From contig NZ_NIRR01000014.1 of NCBI RefSeq assembly GCF_002204745.1, positions 34,960 through 98,959 on the forward strand: DNA of 64,000 bases. The letters run 5' to 3'. This document shows positions 58,879 to 64,000 of this stretch, piece by piece (the first letter of the stretch is position 1; each line of letters begins with the position of its first letter). A program made the translations under genes and the position numbers. The notes beneath the pieces were generated by a model that was not told the origin of the DNA, did not search any database, and saw nothing but the letters and a program-made list of their open reading frames with translations. Source of the DNA: Hymenobacter amundsenii. Lineage in GTDB: Bacteria; Bacteroidota; Bacteroidia; Cytophagales; Hymenobacteraceae.

Positions 58879-59562
58879 TCAGGAGATTAAATCCGCGAAG
58901 AAATAGTCGTAACCGCCCTGCGAAAGTAGAAAATCGGGATTACCCTTTAGTTGATACAGTTTGGCTAGTTTCTGGTTAACCTGGTCTTTGTCGAAGTGTT
59001 CCGGCCGATAGGTCCAGAACCAGGTCGGTACGTCGTCCTCTCGGATATCCTCGCCGGCCAGTAAACGGTCATGCGCTTCGTAGGCCCAGCTGAACTGGTC
59101 GAGCGTGCGCTGGTCATAGCCGCGGGGGCCGCCCACTTCTTCCGGCGGGCAGGCGCGGCGGCCACTCAGACACACCGGCCCGGTGGGGACTGCTGTTGCA
59201 GGCAGCACTTTCTCGACCCGTACCTGGTGCTGCCAGTAGTCACCGAAGTCATAGGTATAGGTGAACTTATCATTGACCCGCCACGGGAAATCGCCCAAGT
59301 GGACTCGCCGGGCGTCATCGGCGTACCATGTGCCGCCTGCGTAGCTCAGGCCGTAGTCCTTGCCCCACAAGTGAAAGCAGTGCAGGTGCCAGTTCTCCCA
59401 GCCCATCGCTACCTGGAAAATATGATGCAGCTCGGCCAGGGTAGTGTCGCCCCGCACCAACACGCGCCGGCTGATTTGCGGGCTGATGCCGAGCAGATGA
59501 ATCTTTAGTTGGTAGCCCCCAGCTAGGCGGTCAGGAGTGGAAGCAGCAGGTGGTTGGGTCAT
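58879..59562 (-). CDS. Plasmid pRiA4b ORF-3 family protein, passenger gene
   Basis: The 227-aa soluble protein belongs to the PRiA4_ORF3 family: LKIHLLGISPQISRRVLVRGDTTLAELHHIFQVAMGWENWHLHCFHLWGKDYG, then FTYTYDFGDYWQHQVRVEKVLPA, and CLSGRRACPPEEVGGPRGYDQ. In other members the third block carries Cys/Pro/GG residues as here. The family is found on plasmids, transposons and chromosomes and its function is unknown; a DNA- or partner-binding role is possible. It is the first gene read in the element and is not needed for transposition in related elements. Confidence 0.88.
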   Translation of the reverse strand: MTQPPAASTPDRLAGGYQLKIHLLGISPQISRRVLVRGDTTLAELHHIFQVAMGWENWHLHCFHLWGKDYGLSYAGGTWYADDARRVHLGDFPWRVNDKFTYTYDFGDYWQHQVRVEKVLPATAVPTGPVCLSGRRACPPEEVGGPRGYDQRTLDQFSWAYEAHDRLLAGEDIREDDVPTWFWTYRPEHFDKDQVNQKLAKLYQLKGNPDFLLSQGGYDYFFADLIS

Positions 59563-59619
59563 GGTCTTTGCCGACAGCTACGGCTTCCCAAGGTAGCCGG
59601 AGAAGCGGCCTCCCCCAAC

Positions 59620-59643
59620 TGCCCCACACTTTTTGATGCTCTC
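59620..59643. repeat. Terminal inverted repeat, right
   Basis: Exact complement of 56762-56785, ending GATGCTCTC. Confidence 0.95.
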
Positions 59644-59652
59644 GTGGTGATT
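59644..59652. repeat. Target site duplication, right
   Basis: GTGGTGATT follows the right inverted repeat and repeats 56753-56761. Confidence 0.92.
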
Positions 59653-59693
59653 TGATGCCTTGAGGGCCCTAAAGCTGTTTACGAAGTCAAAAG

Positions 59694-59754
59694 AACGTCA
59701 AGTTGAACGATTGCTACGAAGCGGTGCAGATGCTTCGACAGGCTCAACATGACA
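59694..59754. repeat. Degraded palindromic repeat, copy H
   Basis: The outer AACGTCA and GACAGTATG-side motifs and the core GCAGATGCTTCGACAGGCTCAACATGAC match the GTCATnCTGA family, but the left arm is worn. Confidence 0.5.
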
Positions 59755-59825
59755 GTATGATTGATTCCAAGTATGTTGTAAACTGCTGCCCTACGGTGTA
59801 ATTCAGCCGCCAGAATACCACCGCC

Positions 59826-60320
59826 CTATTTCATCACCTCGCTTTCCCGCCGGATGCGGATGAGGTGCGTATGCTGCACATCGCCGGGCTGCTCCTGCAT
59901 CAGCTCCAGGGCTTCGGCGCGGGTGTAAGTCAGGGCCTTATCGGTGAAGAAGCCGGCGGCACTGACGTCGGCCTGCGGGTCGGTTGACTCCTGGCGGGCG
60001 GGCAGCAAATCGACCGATTTCGGGCCGGCTTTACTAACGCGGTAGAAGAAGTAGCGCTCCTCCAAGCTACCGGCTGGCTGGTAGGCCACCACGTACACAT
60101 CGCCCCGGCGGGGGCTGCGGATTTTCTGTACCAGGGCCGTATCGGGGGCGGTAAGTGGCGAGGCCGAAGCGGGCGTATCGGTGGAAGAAGCTGGTGGGGC
60201 GGGCATGGCGGCGGCGGGCGGCGGCATGCTGGCCGTCCCCGTGGCGGGGGTGTCGGGCCGGCAGCCCACTGTGGCGGCCAATAGCAACCCTAATCCTAGA
60301 GTTCGAGCGAAAGAAAGCAT
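59826..60320 (-). CDS. Lipoprotein of unknown function
   Basis: The 164-aa product has a lipoprotein signal (LLAATVGC, Cys20) and a Pro/Ala/Ser/Thr-rich spacer of about 40 residues. A small folded region follows: VQKIRSPRRGDVYVVAYQPAGSLEERYFFYRVSKAGPKSVDLLPARQES. I do not recognise the family. ATG 60320 begins the signal; the frame is open to 60413 but that part is not conserved-looking. It lies just left of the M13 gene's terminator. Confidence 0.75.
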   Translation of the reverse strand: MLSFARTLGLGLLLAATVGCRPDTPATGTASMPPPAAAMPAPPASSTDTPASASPLTAPDTALVQKIRSPRRGDVYVVAYQPAGSLEERYFFYRVSKAGPKSVDLLPARQESTDPQADVSAAGFFTDKALTYTRAEALELMQEQPGDVQHTHLIRIRRESEVMK

Positions 60321-60392
60321 ACGTAAGGGCAAGGCGAGGTTGCCGTAAGTACGCGATTTACCGGCAACTGACCCGAAAACGGAAGCACTTGA

Positions 60393-60436
60393 GCACAAAA
60401 AAGCGGCCCGCAAAGATGCGGGCCGCTTTTTTGTGC
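60393..60436 (-). terminator. Strong terminator
   Basis: Arms of 20 bp (60393-60412 and 60417-60436) pair perfectly over a 4-nt loop, and include A/T tracts on both sides. It ends the M13 peptidase transcript 16 bp after its stop. Confidence 0.93.
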
Positions 60437-60451
60437 TTCAGGCAGGTAAAC

Positions 60452-62548
60452 CTACCAGATGCGGGCCCGGTCGGTTTCGGCGCGCATCATTTTGGCGTTT
60501 TCCTTGCAGCCGAAGGCCTCAAAGAACTCGGGCATGTTCATGAGCGGCCCCACGGTGCGGTACTGGGCCGGGGAGTGCGGGTCAGTCATAACTTGCTGGC
60601 GCAGATACTCGGGGCGGGCATTGGTGCGCCATACCTGCGCCCAGGCCAGGAAGAAGCGCTGCTCGGGCGTGAAGCCGTCGTACTTGGGCACGTTTTTACC
60701 AGCGTTGGCTTTCTGCAGAGCCGAGTAAGCCAGGGCCAGCCCACCGAAGTCGGCCAGGTTTTCGCCCATGGTCAGCTTGCCGTTCACGTACACCGAATCG
60801 AGGGGTGAGAAGGCCGAATACTGCTTGTCGACCATGTCGGCGCGCTGCTGGAACTTGTCGGCGTCCTCCTTGGTCCACCAGTCGCGCAGGTTGCCCTGGG
60901 CGTCGTACTGGCGGCCCTGGTCGTCGAAGCCGTGGGTGATTTCGTGACCGATAACCGCGCCCATGCCACCGTAATTCACGGCGTCGTCGGCGTTCGGGTC
61001 GAAGAAGGGTGGCTGCATAATGCCGGCCGGGAACACGATTTCGTTCATGCTCGGGTTGTAGTAGGCATTCACCGTGGGCGGCGTCATGCCCCACTCCTGG
61101 CGGTCAATCGGCTTGCCGAACTTGCTCACGTTATCCTTGGCTTCCCACTCGCGGGACGCCAGCACGTTCTGCAGGTACGAATCGCGCGAGATATTGAGGG
61201 CCGAATAATCCTTCCACTTATCAGGATAACCGATTTTAACGGTGAAGGCAGCCAGCTTCTTCAGGGCCTCCGTTTTGGTAGTGGCGCTCATCCAGTCGAG
61301 TTGCTGAATGTGCTCGCCCATGGCCGCCTTAATGTTGCTCACCATCACCAGGGCCTTCGCCTTGGTATCGGGGGTGAAGGCTTTCTCGACGTATACCTGC
61401 CCGAAAGCCTCGCCCAACGCGCCGTCGGTCGAGCGCAACATGCGCTTCCAGCGGGGCTGCTGGCGCTTGGCGCCGGTCAGGATCTGGGAGAAGCGGAACT
61501 GCTCGTCGCCGTAGGCCTTGGGCAGCGCCGAAGCAACCGACGACACCAGATGCCAGCGCATGTAGGTTTTGAGGTCGTTCACCGACGCCGTTTTCATGAC
61601 GCTGTTTAGCTCCTTGAAAAACTCAGGCTGTCCCACAATCACCTGCTGAGCCGCGCCCAGGCCTATGGCTTTGAGGCTGGCGGGCAGGGCGAGGTTGGGG
61701 TACTGCTTGTTGGCCTCCACTACCGTCATTTTGTGGTAGTTGGCCTGCGGGTCGCGCAGAGCCACGCGGCTCTTGCTGGCCTTGGCCAGCTTGGTTTCGA
61801 GCGCCAGCACGGCGGCGGCATTTTTGGCGGCCGTGCTCTCGTTGTCGCCCAACATCTTAAAGGTGTTGGTCAGGTAGGTCGTGTAAGCCGTCCGGATGCC
61901 TTTCGAGCGGGCATCGTCCTTGAGGTAGTAGTCACGGTCGGGCAGGCTCAGGCCGCCCTGGCCCAGGTTCACGGCGTACTCGTCGCTCTTCTTCTCATCC
62001 TGGCCCACGTACTCGTTGAAGAACGCGCCGGTCTGGATGCGGGCCTGGTGGGGCAGCTCGGCCTGCACATCGCGCAGGGTTTTGAGCTTGCTGATGCGGT
62101 CGAGCTCGGGCTGCAGGTACTTGAGGCCCGCCCGCTCAATGCCCATCGAGTCCATGGCTGAGGCGTAGAAGTCGCCCACTTTCTGGGCGTTCGAGCCCTT
62201 GGCGGCAGAAGTGTTGGCCGCCGACTCGTCGAGAATCTGACGCATAACGGCGTTGTTCTTGTCGGATAGCTCGTTGAAGGAGCCCCAGCGCACCTCGGCG
62301 TCCGGGATGGGGTTGTTTTTGAGCCAGTTACCCGAGGCAAACTCAAAGAAATCGTTGCAGGGGTCGGCCGACCGGTTCACGTTGGCCACGTTCAGGCCGG
62401 TACCCGTGGGGTCGGCAGCCATCATGGGCGCGGCATCGGTGGTAGTCGACTCTGCGGTGGGCATAGCCGGCTTGCTCGAAGCACAGCTGGCCAGCGACAG
62501 GCCGGCCGCAGCCACCGCAGCTAATGTCAGGTTGTTATTTCTTTTCAT
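60452..62548 (-). CDS. M13 family metallopeptidase, lipoprotein
   Basis: A 698-aa zinc endopeptidase of the neprilysin/PepO family anchored by a lipoprotein signal (LSLASC, Cys22). Domain order is normal: an N-terminal helical part (DPCNDFFEFASGNWLKNNPIPDAEVRWGSF ...) and a C-terminal catalytic part. NAYYNPSMNEIVFPAGIMQPPFFDP leads to HEITH (H535, E536, H539) and the third ligand in ENLADFGGLALAYSA. It degrades peptides in the envelope. The frame is intact and the gene is monocistronic. Confidence 0.94.
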   Translation of the reverse strand: MKRNNNLTLAAVAAAGLSLASCASSKPAMPTAESTTTDAAPMMAADPTGTGLNVANVNRSADPCNDFFEFASGNWLKNNPIPDAEVRWGSFNELSDKNNAVMRQILDESAANTSAAKGSNAQKVGDFYASAMDSMGIERAGLKYLQPELDRISKLKTLRDVQAELPHQARIQTGAFFNEYVGQDEKKSDEYAVNLGQGGLSLPDRDYYLKDDARSKGIRTAYTTYLTNTFKMLGDNESTAAKNAAAVLALETKLAKASKSRVALRDPQANYHKMTVVEANKQYPNLALPASLKAIGLGAAQQVIVGQPEFFKELNSVMKTASVNDLKTYMRWHLVSSVASALPKAYGDEQFRFSQILTGAKRQQPRWKRMLRSTDGALGEAFGQVYVEKAFTPDTKAKALVMVSNIKAAMGEHIQQLDWMSATTKTEALKKLAAFTVKIGYPDKWKDYSALNISRDSYLQNVLASREWEAKDNVSKFGKPIDRQEWGMTPPTVNAYYNPSMNEIVFPAGIMQPPFFDPNADDAVNYGGMGAVIGHEITHGFDDQGRQYDAQGNLRDWWTKEDADKFQQRADMVDKQYSAFSPLDSVYVNGKLTMGENLADFGGLALAYSALQKANAGKNVPKYDGFTPEQRFFLAWAQVWRTNARPEYLRQQVMTDPHSPAQYRTVGPLMNMPEFFEAFGCKENAKMMRAETDRARIW

Positions 62549-62805
62549 AAAACAGGAGGAAAGGTGGACGTGTGGGAAAGTAAATCTACCAAATAAGGGG
62601 CAAATCGTTTTTCAGTGAATCACTACTAACGCAAGGCATGGCGTACAACGGGCTACCCAAGCATTGGACGGACAACAATTTCGCGGGGGCGGCGCCGCCC
62701 GGAACTCACCACTGTTCTAACCGCCCCGGCTCCCGGTCAGCATTCCCGGGGGCCACCGGTTTTGTGGTGCTACCTCCCCGCGCGGCTGCGTAACTTGCGG
62801 GCCTG

Positions 62806-64000
62806 ATGCCCTTGTACAACCGTCGCCCCGAGCCGGGCCTTTCTTCCCCTTCCTCGTCGCCTACTGGGGCGGCTTTGCCCCCCGCCGCGCTGCCGCTCAG
62901 CGAGTTGCTGGCCCGGGTGCGCCAGACGCTGAGTGAGCGGTTCGCCGACTCCTACTGGGTGGTAGCCGAAATCTCCGACCTCACGCTGCCCCGCACCGTG
63001 GGGGCGCACTGCTACCTCACCCTCACCGACCAGCACACCACCGCCCGCGGGGCCACGCTCAAGGCCCAGGCCCGGGCCACCATCTGGAGCCAGCGCTACC
63101 AGCAGCTGGCAACGGCGTTCGAGCAGCAAACCGGCCTCACGTTGCGGCCGGGGCTCAAAATTATGCTCCGGGTGCAGATCAAGTTCCACGAGCAGTACGG
63201 CCTGAGCCTCGATGTACTGGCCCTCGACCCCACGTACACCGTGGGCGATTTGGCCCGGCAGCGGCTTGAAACGCTACGCCGCTTGGCCGCCGACGACCTG
63301 CTGGAGCGGCAGCGGCGGCTGGCGCTGCCCCTGGGGGTGCAGCGGGTGGCGGTTATTTCGTCGGCCACGGCGGCGGGCTGGCAGGATTTCGTGCAGCAGC
63401 TTCAGGAAGCGCCCTACGATTTCGCGCTGACGCTGTTTCCGGCCACCATGCAGGGCGAGGGGGCTCCGGCCAGCATCCGGGCCGCCCTCGACGCCATCCG
63501 GCCCCGCCGGGCCCAGTTCGAGGCCGTGGTTATTATCCGGGGCGGGGGCTCGAAGGCCGATTTGCTGGCTTTTGATGATTTCGGGCTGGCGGCGGCCGTG
63601 GGGGCGTTTCCGCTGCCCGTGCTCACGGGCATCGGCCACGAGCGCGACGAGGCCGTCATCGACCTGACCGCCCACCTGGCCCTGAAAACGCCGACCGCCG
63701 TGGCTGCCTACCTCATCGAACGGCTGGCGCGCCTCGAAGCGGCGTTGGAAGGCTACGGGGGCCGCATCCGGGAAATGGCCCAGCAGCAGGTGCAGGCGGC
63801 GGCGGCCCAGCTGCGGCGCCGCCTGCGCTTGGCCCAGCGCGCCGTGCAGAGCCAGCTCCAGGACCACCGCGAGGCGCTGCATGAGCGCATCAGGGCGGCG
63901 GCTACCGCGCCCCGGGCCCAGCTGCGCCAGCAAGAGCAGTTGCTGGGGCGGCGACGACACCAGCTGCACCGGGCCGCCCGCCACGCCCTGCGCCAGCACG
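62806..64000 (+). CDS. xseA: Exonuclease VII large subunit, 3' end cut by window
   Basis: The frame from ATG 62806 is open to the window end (398 codons). The N-terminal OB domain reads PLSELLARVRQTLSERFADSYWVVAEISDL, and continues through CYLTLTDQ and LKAQARATIW. The catalytic domain has ISSATAAGWQDF, RGGGSKADLLAFDD and GIGHERDEAVIDLTAHLALKTPTAVAAYL, all family marks. The enzyme degrades single-stranded DNA, acting with the small subunit XseB, which usually follows nearby. The C-terminal helical part starts but is cut. The sequence 15 bp upstream (TAACTTGC) is a weak -7-like box. Confidence 0.93.
   Translation, partial: MPLYNRRPEPGLSSPSSSPTGAALPPAALPLSELLARVRQTLSERFADSYWVVAEISDLTLPRTVGAHCYLTLTDQHTTARGATLKAQARATIWSQRYQQLATAFEQQTGLTLRPGLKIMLRVQIKFHEQYGLSLDVLALDPTYTVGDLARQRLETLRRLAADDLLERQRRLALPLGVQRVAVISSATAAGWQDFVQQLQEAPYDFALTLFPATMQGEGAPASIRAALDAIRPRRAQFEAVVIIRGGGSKADLLAFDDFGLAAAVGAFPLPVLTGIGHERDEAVIDLTAHLALKTPTAVAAYLIERLARLEAALEGYGGRIREMAQQQVQAAAAQLRRRLRLAQRAVQSQLQDHREALHERIRAAATAPRAQLRQQEQLLGRRRHQLHRAARHALRQH

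Larger units (their letters stand above)
56762..59643 (-). mobile_element. ISKra4-like insertion element with resolvase and passenger gene
   Basis: A complete 2882-bp element. The terminal inverted repeats are 24 bp without mismatch (56762-56785 and 59620-59643), and go on for about 6 more bp with one mismatch. A perfect 9-bp target duplication, GTGGTGATT, flanks both ends. All three genes read leftward on the minus strand: a pRiA4b ORF-3-like gene, a serine resolvase, and a DDE transposase. The genes look intact and there is no sign of decay, so the insertion is probably recent and may be active. A 34-bp palindrome lies between the first two genes. No other copy is in the window. Confidence 0.93.

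Overview
The window looks like chromosome from a GC-rich member of the Bacteroidota, most probably Hymenobacter or a close relative; this is inferred, since there is no rRNA to settle it. The evidence is high GC coding, weak Shine-Dalgarno sites, promoters of the Bacteroidota type (TTG, 18-21 nt spacer, TAnnTTTG-like -7 box), a type IX secretion sorting domain, many exported and lipoproteins, and Bacteroidota-typical families (DUF2911, M61, M13, YceI, DUF547, GAF protein of about 780 aa). Both ends cut genes: a gamma-glutamyltranspeptidase on the left and exonuclease VII large subunit (xseA) on the right.

Layout. 0-9.6 kb: ggt, two paralogous 115-aa proteins, YceI, a secreted protein, a membrane-anchored AraC regulator divergent from two tandem GH13 amylase-like genes (one lipoprotein, one cytosolic), and a class D beta-lactamase. 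9.6-19.8 kb: aldo/keto reductase, YetF-like protein with a zinc ribbon, beta-barrel protein, a SerB-SerA fusion, a frameshifted thioredoxin-like gene, DUF4291, PBP4-type DD-peptidase, a T9SS-exported protein and a lipoprotein. 19.9-36 kb: GAF protein, two PAP2 phosphatases around a tRNA-Leu(CAG), methyltransferase, M61 peptidase, MBL-fold hydrolase, sodium/solute symporter, TonB-like protein, ABC exporter, two YcxB-like paralogues and DUF2911. 36-56.7 kb: a second symporter preceded by an unlisted 44-aa membrane protein, a third PAP2, a mosaic PIG-L deacetylase, S8 protease, YitT, MOSC, DUF547, DUF2461, deoxynucleoside kinase, GNAT, CDGSH, acyl-CoA-binding protein, amidohydrolase, zinc-dependent phospholipase C-like protein and a cyclophilin lipoprotein. 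56.76-59.64 kb: an intact 2.88-kb insertion element. 59.8-64 kb: a lipoprotein, M13 peptidase and xseA.

The insertion element is the clearest accessory unit. It has 24-bp perfect terminal inverted repeats, a perfect 9-bp target duplication, an ISKra4-type transposase, a serine resolvase, and a pRiA4b ORF-3-like passenger gene. A 34-bp palindrome with 16-bp arms and a 2-bp centre lies just upstream of the resolvase and is a good candidate recombination site or operator.

Most other genes are single housekeeping or envelope functions on alternating strands, often separated by strong hairpin terminators. Several families of dispersed palindromic repeats fill the intergenic spaces, and two 7-bp tandem arrays supply the stop codons of the genes before them. 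Many products are exported hydrolases (GGT, M61, M13, S8, GH13, amidohydrolase, PLC-like), which fits a heterotrophic, polymer-degrading lifestyle.
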